A stretch of DNA of 64,000 nucleotides from Halisarca cf. caerulea (lineage: Eukaryota > Porifera > Demospongiae > Chondrillida > Halisarcidae): positions 5,475,859 to 5,539,858 of the forward strand of contig CAUJGJ010000242.1 in assembly GCA_963170055.1 (NCBI GenBank). Reading direction: 5' to 3'. The notes below the pieces were generated by a model. The model did no database searches and had not been told where the DNA came from. It saw only the letters and a list, made by a program, of their open reading frames with translations. Made by a program: the position numbers and the translations under genes. Positions 12,500 to 24,030 of the stretch are shown piece after piece; position 1 is the first letter of the stretch; the number at the start of each line of letters is the position of its first letter.

Positions 12500-13885
12500 A
12501 CGCGATATATACACTTCCCACCATGTTGAAATCCACCACACACTGCTACATATATACATTGTGTTTATGTGGTCGAACAGTACAACAATGACTAACACAG
12601 GGTGTCTGATCACAAGTGCTGTCAGCTTCTGGAGTGATGCTTGACAAGGGTGCCCCCAGGATATTTTAACTTGGTACACACAAAAAATTAGACACTAGCA
12701 CTTAAATTGCACTCAAACATATCTATGTATCAGAAGTGTACAGAATTAGAAAAAAAGTGACCTTGAACATACATAGAACCTGGAATGGTGGCAGTAATTG
12801 GATACCCCCCAAATTAAGCAAATTCCTACTAGCTACTACTTTCCGATTGATGTTTAACAGATTTGTGTGACCCCTGAAAAGGCTATGTCCTTTGGAAATA
12901 ACATCATTCATGATTAAAATTAAATTTTATAGAAGTTGTTGCACAATGGTAAAATGGTGATTTTTTAGGCACTGTTACACTTGAATTAGCGGAAATGCGA
13001 CCTTGTGCAGAACAAAACTATTCTAAAAGAAAGCAAGGTACATATAGTTTGTTGTAAGAAATGTATTTTCATGTTTTATGGATATTATATTACTTTTAAG
13101 CTAGGTTTGTAACAGATTAAAAGCTTTTTTTTCAACTAGGCCTCTTGCAAAGATTGGTACGCAATAACGTACTTTGCGTATTTGCTGTGGGCTCCCTTGC
13201 TTGACAAGTGAAACAACATGCACTTTAAGTGAAAATATGGTTGGATAGGGGAGAAAGTGGCCATGGGACCACTGAGATGTTGGAGTACAGGTATTCTACA
13301 ACTATTTGCTGTTCATGGCCAAGAGCACTCGAGAGCAATGTTCACCCTATCCATCTATTGATGCTGCACACATGAGTGCTGTAAAATCAGAAATAGTGTT
13401 GGTTGAAAGTTGGGAGGTTCAACTGAAAACGGCGTAAAGTATCAAATTTTGCAAATTTCATGTCAGTGGTTATAGTGTCAGTGTTAGAAATAATGAGCAA
13501 ACGGTGGTTGGACAAATGTCCTAGCATTATCATTTTGGATCAGACAATTTCAGATTTGCTCAGGCAAATATTTGGACATACAAATGAATTGGCAGCATCC
13601 CAGTGTGCATATCAAATGAGCATTTAGGTATATAGTGCTCAGCCAAATGTCTGACCCAAACCTTTCAGGTAGGACAGAATGCCAAAAAGGTCGGACAATG
13701 TCTGAATACTGACCACTAACCCTAACACTGTAGTGTTTACACTGGAAAAGGTTGGCACCAGTAGTAGGCGTCCGTGGTAGAGTTGCTAGTCGCTGTGATG
13801 ACCAATTGTGGGAGGTGTATCTGCAAAATCAAATTCATCGGACACCTCTACCTTCACCAGTGTAAACACTTACTGCTGATAATAC
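12500..13885. other. intergenic, no gene seen
   Basis: No convincing exon or repeat structure apart from short A/T runs. The last 100 bp begin the cassette-like copy described next. Confidence 0.35.
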
Positions 13886-13889
13886 ACAA

Positions 13890-14060
13890 ACACCACCTAG
13901 TATACCAGTATAAATGTTACGTATGTCCCTATCCCCCCACCTCTAAGTCATTGTCGTGTTGACCTCAGCGCTGCTAAACAAACACAGCTGAGACCAGCTG
14001 ACAAGGAACATGCATCCAGGTAATGAACAGTGAGGTAACTTGAGAAATTACAGCAGCGCT
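13890..14060. promoter_or_regulatory. distant cassette-like copy (upstream element)
   Basis: Shares with 17570-17755 a long near-identical block (CCCCACCTCTAAGTC, GTGTTGACCT, CAAACACAGCTGAGACCAGC). It also shares its skeleton with the eight cassettes at 40.9-57.8 kb: a C-rich run, CTAAG, GTGTTGA, AAACACAGC, CAGCTGACA. TATAAATG lies at its left edge on the + strand, as in the cassettes. Role unknown; probably part of a promoter or 5' region. Confidence 0.5.
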
Positions 14061-14530
14061 GGTTGAAAAACTAAGTCTTTATGGTCACTAATGGAGGCTC
14101 CAAGGTAGAGGCCCTGGCTGCTTAACAAATAGACAGTCCCAGACGTTAAGCGCCAAACAGCTAACACGTGCTAACACGCATGTATCACCCACATGTTACA
14201 TATACAGGCCAATTCAGCACACCGTGAACGGGACATACCCTTGGAAAGCACCGACACCAAGTCCCGAAATGTTACTATTTTCATCCATTCCAGTAGTACG
14301 TAATGTGTACTATACAATATTATAGGGAGTTAGTGTACTGGATGCCTTTGTCGTAGCTTTACTTAGGCTTTTGGTTCCCTAGGCTACTATAACGTTTCCT
14401 GTCCTATCCAACTAAGTATACAGCCTAAAGAGAAAGTATTTAATGACAAATGTAGACGCACATTGTATATTGTTTTATATTCACGTATCTTTAAAATATC
14501 CCATCCCATGCTTCATTATTCTGCTACAAG

Positions 14531-14600
14531 GTGAAGAGATTGAGGATGAGGAAGGATCGTGTGAGATAGCACACTATGTACCACCAACTGGTACACCTAC
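14531..14600 (+). other. possible isolated coding exon
   Basis: Open in one frame, rich in Glu/Asp at its start (GEEIEDEEGSCEIAHY), bounded by an acceptor-like TTCTGCTACAAG and a donor-like GTAAGT. Part of a longer open frame, 14443-14766. No paralogue or partner exon was found, so this is weak. Confidence 0.2.
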
Positions 14601-14766
14601 AGTAAGTGTACCTGCATATGAATGGTGGGAAACAGTACGTACGTGTGTGGTGAATCAGACAGAAACGCTACACGGATATGTGCATGCAAGATCACCGAAA
14701 AGGACCAATCCACGCCACAGCCACAATGTCGAGCATGCAATAGTCAACAGTGGAGATAAAATCTAA

Positions 14767-15205
14767 AATGATTCGCAGAAATCTTGAATTCATTAGAAAT
14801 ATTAGAAATTCAAATGACCAGATAGCCCATATCGTAACAACACAAATACATAATTTTATTAGTGCCTTAACTACTATATTTCCCCGAATACATGTCTAGA
14901 GAGCTTTATTACTGTAGCTTCAATACATAACTTTTCAACCACACGATTAAGACTTAGTATCTTCTCATACTTTGCTAGGGTGACTTGAATGAACAGTCAA
15001 CCATAATATTGTATACGCACATGTATGTATACCAATGGTATTGGTACAGTTCTTACTGTATTTGTAATATATAATTATATAAATATTACATGGAACACAA
15101 TTATATTGTACTCTTGCAGTATATGCTTGAATAAGCACACACCAAACATACCCAGTAAAAGAGTAAGCTGTGAAAAACAGTAAAATTTGAAGGTACTGTT
15201 AGTGT
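14767..15205. other. intergenic, no gene seen
   Basis: AT-rich. On the - strand it would be the 3' flank of the small gene at 15206-15394. Confidence 0.4.
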
Positions 15206-15394
15206 TTACATCAGTTGCGAAACGTTGGTAATGTTGGATGAATTAATGGGCATTTCCTTAGAATTAAAGACTCCAGTAGCTGCCAAAACAATCACAACAA
15301 TGACCACAACAGCCACGACAAGCACTCGTAGTCCTATAAGAAAGATTATACATCTCCTTTGCCACTTTTTCAACTTCTTCCAGCATTCACACAT
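15206..15394 (-). CDS. small single-pass membrane protein, TG-end family, copy 1
   Basis: 62 residues. The frame is open to 15445, but that codon is GTG; the first ATG is at 15394. The N terminus is short, basic and Cys-containing (MCECWKKLKKWQRRC), followed by one helix of about 23 residues made almost only of Leu, Val, Ile and Ala, then ATGVFNSK and a Ser/Asn-rich tail with possible sequons. Copies at 16355 and 18750 keep the Val/Ile helix and the TG-then-Lys end, and copy 2 also keeps the MCE start. With basic residues before the helix, an N-inside orientation is likely. Family unknown to me. Paralogue conservation and a shared upstream motif support coding despite the size. Confidence 0.6.
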   Translation of the reverse strand: MCECWKKLKKWQRRCIIFLIGLRVLVVAVVVIVVIVLAATGVFNSKEMPINSSNITNVSQLM

Positions 15395-15569
15395 TGATAT
15401 TCTATGGCTGTAGGTCTGGACTTCGAATACATTCACGGAGAACACACAAGGCGAGAGGCACCGAGATTCTCACACTAAAGAGGACCCACACTAAAACAGC
15501 CGAACTGCCCTCACATTCTAAGAACACGGGATCCTCACAACACTGCCAATAATAGCCAGCAGCGTACGT

Positions 15570-15625
15570 CATGGACTATGAATATTTATGATCACCGTGT
15601 TTACCTCCCATTGTGAAGCAGGACT
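15570..15625 (-). promoter_or_regulatory. putative promoter motifs of the 15206 gene
   Basis: About 180-230 bp upstream of the ATG. Contains CTATGAATA (15576-15584) and CCCATTGTGA (15607-15616), the same pair in the same order and similar spacing as upstream of the IGFG genes at 48955 and 58857. A TACGTCAT, CRE-like, lies at 15565-15572. Confidence 0.45.
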
Positions 15626-16354
15626 ACGATCAGTGCTACCTCCTCGAGACGAAGAAACCTAGATTTTCCAAGCACACAGTCACCCACAAAAACAATATAC
15701 AGTCAAACCTCTATTGAAGGACACCTCCAAAATGCAGAAACCTCCTTAAACAGGACACCATTGCTCCGCCCATTAGACATCCCATGCATTGACATGTGTG
15801 TACAATGACATACAAAATCTACGAAATAATGACACCTCCATATACAGGACAGTTAACAGTGGTACCAATGGTGTCCTTACTACACAGTTTCTCTGTACAT
15901 ACTTTGCTGAAGTAAAACACTGACTGTTGGGCAGACCTGTTGATGGAGGCTGCATGTCGTATTATAATATTGGCTTCAATATCACACAATATGTTTTGAT
16001 GCTAAAATATCAATCGATATATCAACAAAATTAACCGCCAAATCAATAATATATTCACCAGTATTAGAAACAACTTAGGTTGACACGCACTGACAGTACA
16101 ACGCCAACTGAAGAAAGTTGCAGCATAAATAGATTTACGCCATACTACTAAGCATGCTAATGATGAAGTATTAACATATTGAAATTAATCACAAAAAAAT
16201 CATTAGAAGATGCACACAATAACTGATGTACACATACACAGAGTACACTAACACAAGGTCAACTCATAATAAATCAGCCATAATAAACGCAGCAGACGTA
16301 AGATATCAAAAAGGTAATAAAATGAAATGAGCAGTTATTGTCATCCAAAAGTGA
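15626..16354. other. intergenic with a MITE fragment
   Basis: At about 15703-15900 the text 'AACCTCTATTGAAGGACACC ... AGGACAGTTAACAGTGG' is a copy of the aggac-type MITE also at 49.4 and 59.3 kb, next to the equivalent small genes. No gene otherwise. Confidence 0.45.
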
Positions 16355-16507
16355 CTACTTTGGAGCGAGGTTCCCCGTTACTCCAAGAACAATCAGCACG
16401 ATAGCAACGACAACCACGAAAAGGCCTCCCAGTCCTCCAGACAATATCAGACACCATCTACACCTCTTGTCCAAATTTTCCCACTTATTTTTCAATTCCT
16501 CACACAT
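16355..16507 (-). CDS. small single-pass membrane protein, TG-end family, copy 2
   Basis: 50 residues, not visible to a 60-codon ORF cutoff. Starts MCEELKNKWENLDKRCRWC, then one Gly/Leu/Val/Ile helix containing GGLGGLFVVVVAIVLIV, then GVTGNLAPK and stop. Aligns with the 15206 gene over MCE, the lysine/tryptophan-rich lead, the cysteine before the helix and the TG..K end. Its upstream region is nearly identical to that of the 18750 gene. Function unknown; the Gly-rich start of the helix would suit helix-helix packing. Confidence 0.6.
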   Translation of the reverse strand: MCEELKNKWENLDKRCRWCLILSGGLGGLFVVVVAIVLIVLGVTGNLAPK

Positions 16508-16633
16508 GTCGCTCTCTTACTAGTGTAGGATCAGATACAACTGTTGACAAACTGTCTCTATCACTTCAACCCAACTAATAACGCAGCAGATTGACACATT
16601 TTCCAAGGGAGCCCTAATATAACGGCTACGCAA

Positions 16634-16691
16634 CATTCTACGAATCCCCGACCACAATCCCTCATGGGCTAATATTAGCAACACACGTCAC
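16634..16691 (-). promoter_or_regulatory. 58-bp upstream element conserved between two small genes
   Basis: Matches 18991-19048 with about two differences in 58 bp, while the sequence on both sides has diverged. Contains the perfect palindrome GCTAATATTAGC (16668-16679) and, on the - strand, GTGACGTGTGT (16681-16691), CRE-like. It lies about 130 bp upstream of the ATG at 16507. A TATAAAAG on the + strand near 16757 raises the possibility of divergent transcription. Confidence 0.6.
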
Positions 16692-17560
16692 ACATGCGGA
16701 GGATAATATTATTATTATGAAAGAGAATTATTATTAGTAACCGCTACTAAAGCAAGCATATAAAAGTGGTATGATGATATCTGGTACGTAGACCCCTCCC
16801 TCACCTCCTTAAAAGGCTGTTGATTTTAGCCCTACTAAATATACATCAGTTAGGGGGTTGGACCTGGTGTAGCTTAATAACTGAAAAACAAAATCAAAGT
16901 CCAACGAGAGGTCACAGCCCATAGCCTCACATCTAGATCTGAGCACAGTAAGGGATGTCCAGGAGCTAGTCCCCTTTGAGAGACAGTCCTGGTGAATGAC
17001 CATCCCTCTTGTAAGACCGGCTTTGCTTGCCCCAAATGTATGCAGTAAATCGTTGACAATCTGCCACAATTCGGAAAACTGGTGTAAAGTGGAACAGTGT
17101 GCTCCTGGTCGGTACTATGTATGTTTAAGCTGTCCGTAGCCATACTTGCCACTGATCCACTGCCAACCACAGTGGAACCCACTAACACAAAATTGCTAAA
17201 TATAGAATTTCAGACAAATGAAAGAAGCAAATGGCCCTCTCAATTAATGCACGTAGTACGTATTTCTTATTATTCTAATAACATGAAATTATGATAAATT
17301 AAACTGAACATATTTAATCAGTCCCTTGAGTCTTGTGCCAAGAGAGTTCTACTGCCTGTCTGCCTATCTAACTCACGAAGGCAAACCTGACAAGACATAA
17401 TGTGCGTAGCTTGTAGTTGACACTGCTTGCAATTGGTCTTTCCGGACTACACCGTTCTCCCATAATTGTAGGTGTGTGTATATAGGCAACACATTCATGA
17501 GTAGGTGGGGCACAGGGCGGCAACTCTACCACTGGCGCCAACTTTTGCCCAAGTAAACAC
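16692..17560. other. intergenic, no gene seen
   Basis: No convincing exon. TATAAAAG near 16757 (+) is matched by GTATAAAG near 19103 in the paralogous block. Confidence 0.35.
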
Positions 17561-17569
17561 TGCAGATAA

Positions 17570-17755
17570 TACACAAACACTACCCAGTATACCAGTATTA
17601 ATGTTACACATGTTCCTATCCCCCCACCTCTAAGTCGTTGTCGTGTTGACCTTAGCGCTGCTAAACAAACACAGCTGAGACCAGCTGACAAGGAACATGA
17701 ATCTAGGTAGTGAACAGCGAGGTAACCCGAGAAATTACAGCAGCGCTTGTTAAGA
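17570..17755. promoter_or_regulatory. distant cassette-like copy (upstream element)
   Basis: Near-identical to 13890-14060 over about 160 bp. On the - strand it is followed by AAGTTGGCGCCAGTGGTAGAG (17531-17551 region), which resembles the GTTGGCGTCAGC...GAGTTG that follows the array cassettes, so orientation relative to the - strand genes is the same. Confidence 0.5.
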
Positions 17756-18106
17756 AACACCAAAGCAATAAATTGTCACCAAAAGTGACTTGTAAATTGC
17801 AGAGATATTTAGGGTAGTGGGCCAGGGTATTAACAAACAGGCAGTCATGGTCATCCCTGATCAAACACTCAACATGCTACAGAACACATTTTGTGCATTT
17901 GAGTGTGTACACGTACGTGGTACACGCAGTGGTCGAACACATTCGGCACTGTGTGTTGGGGAAATCCCTTAAAAAGCACCGTTATACTATACATAGTTCT
18001 GAAAACATTCCTTGATAATACAAAAGGAGGCAAGGACAAGCGTCGATACACGCCACACATTTCGGTATTCATTACATCTTGTACTATGCTTGACAACTGT
18101 GCTAAA
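17756..18106. other. intergenic, paralogous to ~14.1-14.3 kb
   Basis: Loose similarity to the stretch after the 13.9-kb cassette (CAGTGTG...GGGA.AT.CC.T..AAAGCACCG). No gene seen. Confidence 0.35.
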
Positions 18107-18263
18107 TAGGAATTGTTCACAGAAGGTCGAAGGACTGAGTGATATGTAAAATTGTTCACAGAAGGTCGAAGGACTGAGTGATATGTAAAATTGTTCACAG
18201 AAGGTTGAAGGACTGAGTGATATGTAAAATTGTTCACAGAAGGTCGAAGGACTGAGTAATACG
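18107..18263. repeat. 39-bp minisatellite, four copies
   Basis: Unit AATTGTTCACAGAAGGTCGA plus AGGACTGAGTGATATGTAA, nearly identical copies. Confidence 0.95.
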
Positions 18264-18749
18264 GAAAGCTATGGAGGAGCAACAGACCTGCCAACGCCCA
18301 CATGAAGCACAGGGGGTTACATGCACATACATACAGAAGAAGATGAATGTGTTTCGGATTCATGCTAGTACTGAAATGCAACACAACAACTCCATACCGC
18401 AGTTACACGGTGGAGTCTGCAGGGGTGCCCAGTCACGTATATATACTCTAAAATTTACCAACAGCTTGCAACCTATATACACTACTAATGGAACATCATA
18501 AAACATCTGAATAATTTTGTAGAAAATGAAAATTCTCAGTAATGCATGGCTGTGCAATTCACAGATGCATGCATCAAACGGATTCATATGATATGTACAA
18601 CCTCCAATAGAACAATGTATTCGTGGCATAGAGTAGAGAGTAAGTACATATGAATACTCATCACAGTACATGTTAAAGTACACAATATAAGGTAGAGTGA
18701 GTTGAAGATAAAATTTGAAAAGCCAAAAAGTTGGTGACCGCATCATCAG
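18264..18749. other. intergenic, no gene seen
   Basis: AT-rich 3' flank of the small gene at 18750 (- strand). No gene seen. Confidence 0.4.
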
Positions 18750-18872
18750 TTAATTATTGAGCTTTGGAGTAAGCACACCTGTAGCTCCCATGACAATGAG
18801 CATTATCACAACAACCACCACCACCAGTATTACCAGTCCCACTACTATTGGTATACATATTCGCGGATCCAT
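18750..18872 (-). CDS. small single-pass membrane protein, TG-end family, copy 3
   Basis: 40 residues: MDPRICIPIVVGL, a helix of Val, Ile, Leu and Met, then GATGVLTPKLNN and stop. Same helix and TG-x-L-x-PK ending as the 16355 gene, but the lysine/tryptophan-rich lead is missing, so either it has been shortened or translation starts in an upstream exon. The 58-bp upstream element and the TAGGATC..GTCCAACTGTTGACAAACTG block (about 18890-18922) match those of the 16355 gene. Confidence 0.55.
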   Translation of the reverse strand: MDPRICIPIVVGLVILVVVVVVIMLIVMGATGVLTPKLNN

Positions 18873-18990
18873 GTTTTCCTTTCAACGGTGTAGGATCTGG
18901 TCCAACTGTTGACAAACTGCTTCTACCAAACCAACACTCGTACAGATTTACGCACTTGTCTGGGAAGGGCGTATTCTAAGTAATTGGCAT

Positions 18991-19048
18991 CATTCTACGA
19001 AACCCCGACCACAATCCCTCGTGGGCTAATATTAGCAACACACGTCAC
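18991..19048 (-). promoter_or_regulatory. 58-bp upstream element conserved between two small genes
   Basis: Second copy of the element at 16634-16691, with the palindrome GCTAATATTAGC at 19025-19036 and GTGACGTGTGT (-) at 19038-19048. About 120 bp upstream of the ATG at 18872. Confidence 0.6.
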
Positions 19049-19109
19049 CCACAGATAATAATTTATGCTAGTTAATATTAGCTACCAGTGCAATACCAAG
19101 TGTATAAAG

Positions 19110-19729
19110 CAGCAGACACTACTATAGCATTCCCTAAATCCCAAATCAGCATACTATCTGTTATTCAAAACCCCTAAACAAACACCAGTACTAAGATTCG
19201 GTCTGGTAGCTTGCTATTAGCATGAAGAAAAGCTAAATAGGCAAACATCTGGAGTTGAACACAGGAAGAGAAACATCCTTGCAACTTCTTCACAGAACAA
19301 ACCACTGTTTACTACTACACAAGCCACATTACAAGAGGAGTTGTTTGGAGTCTCAAATTAAGTGTCGGATAACACACTACACACAAAATCCACATTTCAG
19401 ATGAAAAGGATAAGAAATAATTCACAGAACAGTAACAGCAATTCGAAAGTAGTTTTGTTAGATGGTCCGGCATGTTACAACATTGACAGAACACTTAGCA
19501 CTACATCCATTTACAGTCTCAAACCACTTACTACACAACAAATAGCCTTATACAGGCCTGGGGGAAGCTATATGTATATACAAAAGTGGTGAGACATTTC
19601 AACCCGACTTAAAGTTACAATATCCTCCAATTGACGACATCAGCTGATAAACTCCTAACTAACAGGTTTGGTAAGAAGGTGGTAGGACAACAGCACTACC
19701 TGCCCCAGTGGTTCCTTGGGCCCTGTTAT

Positions 19730-19786
<57 letters not shown>

Positions 19787-20160
19787 CAACAATACACTAG
19801 CCCGGAAGGTGGGGCTTGTGGTGTAATAAATACCCTCCTCGCCAATTCGCCTTTTAAATAATACCAACAACTCTCAGTTGTGTGTAAGGGAGAGAGAGCA
19901 CGGAAGTTACTGTGAGTGAATTCTTAGTGGGAAAACGGCTTCAGGTGAGAGAACAGTACAGTGAATGGATCCTTTCTAAACTGAACCCTCTCCAAACTGG
20001 ATGCCCTACTCTTTATATTTGTTGTACATATAGAACCTACCAGATCTGGAAACCTCTATAGCTCTAAACTAAACCCTTTCGTTTTGGTCTCAAGAGCGTT
20101 TGGTTCAGAGAGGTTACACTGTATATACTTGGAAGGCACACACACAGGTTCAGTCCTGTA
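19110..20160. other. intergenic with microsatellite and MITE remnant
   Basis: (AC)n at 19734-19782. A 'CCTCTCCAAACTGG...GTTCAGAGAGGTTACACTGTA' MITE remnant spans about 19975-20130. No gene. Confidence 0.45.
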
Positions 20161-20167
20161 CAGGCAG

Positions 20168-20345
20168 CAGGTATACAAGTGTAATGGCAGGTATACAAGT
20201 GTAATGGCAGGTATACAAGTGTAATGGCAGGTATACAAGTGTAATGGCAGGTATACAAGTGTAATGGCAGGTATACAAGTGTAATGGCAGGTATACACGT
20301 GTAATGGCAGGTATACACGTGTAATGGCAGGTATACAAATGTAAT
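20168..20345. repeat. 20-bp minisatellite, about nine copies
   Basis: Unit GGTATACAAGTGTAATGGCA, with late copies GTATACACG. The array abuts a MITE end (TTACACTGTA). Confidence 0.95.
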
Positions 20346-21821
20346 CCTACAGCCAAATTATCCAGAGAAAATCTGTGTACTGTTAAGCTGCTATTCTAGT
20401 TCTTGCAACCATTTCTACATCCTTTACTCACCTTTGTTTGAGAGACATTCATTGCTTTACTTCTATATAGTCAGCCTCAAAACGGAAAAAATAAAGAGGC
20501 CTATTCCTATGAAAAGAAAAAACGAAAATTAACCTTAAATGAAATGTAAGTAAAATTTAACTACATAACAACAGTCAGATACTCAACCTCTGGAGAATGT
20601 CACATGTGGAAAGAAGTAGAACGCATCAAAAGCAACCAGCGGTGCAAGTGAAGGTTACGTGTGAGCACAGCAAGCAAAGAGCAGGCATGGCATGCAAACA
20701 AACATGCATGCATGCACACACATGCATACAGTCTCTCACATGAACACGCCTGCCCCGCCTGCCGGCCCACCCACCCACACATACACAAATGCACACACAG
20801 CAACAAAAACAGAAGTACACTTAAAATAAAACATCAAAATGAAGACAATATCCTGGAAATAGCTACTTTCAGTCGTCTTGCGTACTGTTGCATCTCCATT
20901 TCTTCAGCACTTATGTGGTCATTAAAATGTGTGTTGTTAACTCTGGGTCAAGCTGATGTCAAGGGCAGATTCCCAAGTGTAAGGCAACAGTACACATAGT
21001 TGTTTTTTAAACTGTTATGCGAGTGGCGTATACTATGTATTTAATACATGAGCAAGTAAAAGGAGGGTTATCATGGGACAGGAAGGGCAAAAAGGGCCCT
21101 ACAATTGGTCAATGATGTCAAAGTACAGTGGAACTTGCCTAGTATGTACCTGGTTTAGTATATACACACTCCTGGATCACAGGTGTACTATGCAAGTCCC
21201 AATCCAGCCAAAAGTTTGATGTTATGTGTAATGAATGTCGTTATAGCAGGTACCACACGTAGCTTGCTTTTGATGAAGTCATGTGCAAGTGAAACGTACA
21301 CGCAAGTATGTGAGAAAGACGTTTGTGGAACATGTGACGACACATGATTGAGGCTGGAATGGCTGTTCTGTTTGACGAAAAATTTCATCAAAAAGGCAGT
21401 GTTTTAGCTTTGAAGCTTTAAGCAAACCCTCAGAATCGAATCTTGGAGCAATGTGCGTTATTCCTTTCAGTTTATGTCCAATGTCTTGCAAAGGGGAAAT
21501 TTTTTTTGGCCAGAAAACCCTGGACATAACAACTGTGGAGTGGAGCACCATCAATCAAGATTCGATTTAGTAAGTTTCCAACCTGCGCTTTCGTTTGAAC
21601 CAACTTTTGTGTCCGAAGCTGAGGTCTTACCACTGCCTTTCTGGCTTTTGTAATATTTGCATGTGGCATAAAGAAAACTGACCACACGTGACTTGCAGAG
21701 GTTAAAACTAGCTTCTGTTGCTTTCCAAATCAAGTATATAAATGGCAGATGCTGTATTGGCTATTATCAGAAAGTTTACATACATTAAGCGTGAAGAGTG
21801 AAGTAAATGATTATATACAAC
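20346..21821. other. intergenic, no gene seen
   Basis: No convincing exon. A MITE-like CAGTGGAACTTGCCTAGTAT begins near 21126. Confidence 0.35.
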
Positions 21822-22312
21822 TTGAAGGCGTCAGCCATTTTATTTTATGTCCAGAAATGGACATAACATATTACATACCTACGATAGCAAGCACTCCGCA
21901 TTCTGTCCCTGTGTATATCTCATATACATAAAACAACCTTGATAGTAAGTACCTCTGATAATAGGTATTGATTCTGTGTTCCTTTCGTAGTACTTACTGT
22001 TTTACTGTATAACTATGCAAACAAGAGCCCTCAGGCAGGCAGTTTACTTACATTTAAACGAAGAGCACGGTAAATAATGATAGTATCTTGAAAGCATCGG
22101 CCATTTTGTTTTATGTCCGGAAATCGGACATAATATATTATACCTACGATAGCAAGCACTCTGCATTCTGTCCCTGTGTATATCTCATATACATAAAACA
22201 ACCCTGATAGTAAATACCTATCATAATAAGTGCTGATTTTGTGTCCCCTTTCATGGTACTTACTGTTTTACTGTATAACTATGCAATTAAGAGCCCTCAG
22301 GCAGGCAGCTAC
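21822..22312. repeat. tandem duplication (~263-bp period) with hairpins
   Basis: 21822-22050 is repeated at 22085-22312 (about 90 percent alike): GGCGTCAGCCATTTTATTTT/GGCATCGGCCATTTTGTTTT, then a short palindrome, then CCTACGATAGCAAGCACT... A third, shorter relative is at 35610-35660. The palindromes are TTATGTCC-loop-GGACATAA at about 21845 and TTATGTCCG-loop-CGGACATAA at about 22111. Confidence 0.85.
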
Positions 22313-22612
22313 ACCCCTCTACCAAATGGTGAGGGGTGTTAACTACCTCTCCCTGCCACCCCCCCCCAATGAAGCTCAGCTACCTACAGAATTCACGGAC
22401 ACACTCGGGAGCTGCACACAACCTACGTACATGTGCGTTCCAGCATATTCCATCCCCATTCTGTGTGCAGAGGTGCGTGCACACACACGTATCCAGAAAG
22501 TACATCTGTAACCAAACCTGCAAGAAAGATGACATATCAAATTTAGCTAAGTACACAAACAGCGTTATCATATTACATGATGTTGCCACCAGGTACAATA
22601 GAAGTACCACGT

Positions 22613-22768
22613 GCAGTGAAATCTCTCTAATCCGACATCTGGCCTCTCTAATGAGGCGCCGTCACTATAATATTAAAATATGCTAAGAGTCATTCTGCAA
22701 TCCGACAACCTCCTAATCCGGCACTTTATTCAAACCCCACTGAGTGTGTGATCAGAGAGGTTTCCCTG
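22613..22768. mobile_element. MITE with CAGTGAAA...TTTCCCTG ends
   Basis: Begins GCAGTGAAATCTCTCTAATC and ends GAGAGGTTTCCCTGTA, imperfect inverted ends. The inner text (TAATCCGAC, CTCCTAATCCGGCAC) recurs at 59868-60043 and 52230-52375. Superfamily not proved; Tc1/mariner-like ends are a guess. Confidence 0.5.
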
Positions 22769-23620
22769 TATGCGTTCAGTAGAACCTCCAAATAAAGGAC
22801 ACACTGAGGACAATAACATAAGTTTCTTTTGTCCTCTATACAGAGGTTGTTCTCATTCTGTGGTTCCAAATCTATTAAAACTGTGCAGGGAGGAATATTA
22901 GGTATCTCAAACTGTTATGATTACAGTTGCATAAGCTAATTAGAGTTAGGAGGCCTTTAGCCAAGAGGCTACTACTCTCGGCACCCAACTGTGGCCATTG
23001 TAGAGAGGGTCGTTATGCACACTATGCCACTCTTCCAGTGAGTACACTATATACAGGAGGGACTACATCAATAATGATGACCACAAAATACAGAACACTT
23101 TCAAACAACACTGTAAAATTTTTGCAATAATTAAATTCCGCGGATTTTGCGAATAGGAAGGACTTGCGAAATTTGTTCCGCGAAAACTTATTAGTCCAAT
23201 AGTGCTGGCATCATAACAATATGGCTGCCATCCAGCACTGAAGATTGGACATAGATTGGGCACACTCTTCCAATAAACAAAGAAAACAGACAAGGTATCT
23301 TTGTCAGTAAGGGACCTGCAGCATCGTTTTTAACAATGTTCACTGCAAATAACGAACATGTGAGTTTCCAGAGTTTTGCAAGCAAAAAACAGAGTCAGCC
23401 TGTTAGGTGTCCATATTTCACAATAAACGCAAAAATGATTTAAAATTGTAAGCAGCATCTCCTCCCATTCTGCTTTTCAGTTGAAAACTACCTCATTCGA
23501 ACCATACATTACCCGCAAGATGCCATGCAACGACCCATCCACTCTGACAGAGCAAACAAATCTTACAATGATGTAATATCGTTAGGTTACTGCACAACAG
23601 ACAGTTGTGGTTGCGAAACT
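22769..23620. other. intergenic with MITE remnants
   Basis: A partial 'AACCTCCAAATAAAGGACAC' MITE lies at 22775-22860 and an ATTCCGCGGATTTTGCG / GCGAAATTTGTTCCGCG imperfect inverted pair at 23135-23190. No gene. Confidence 0.4.
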
Positions 23621-23624
23621 AAAA

Positions 23625-24030
<406 letters not shown>

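Noticed and set aside
17368..17763. 131-codon frame over the 17.6-kb cassette relative
   Set aside because: The paralogous copy at 13.9 kb has a stop in the same frame.
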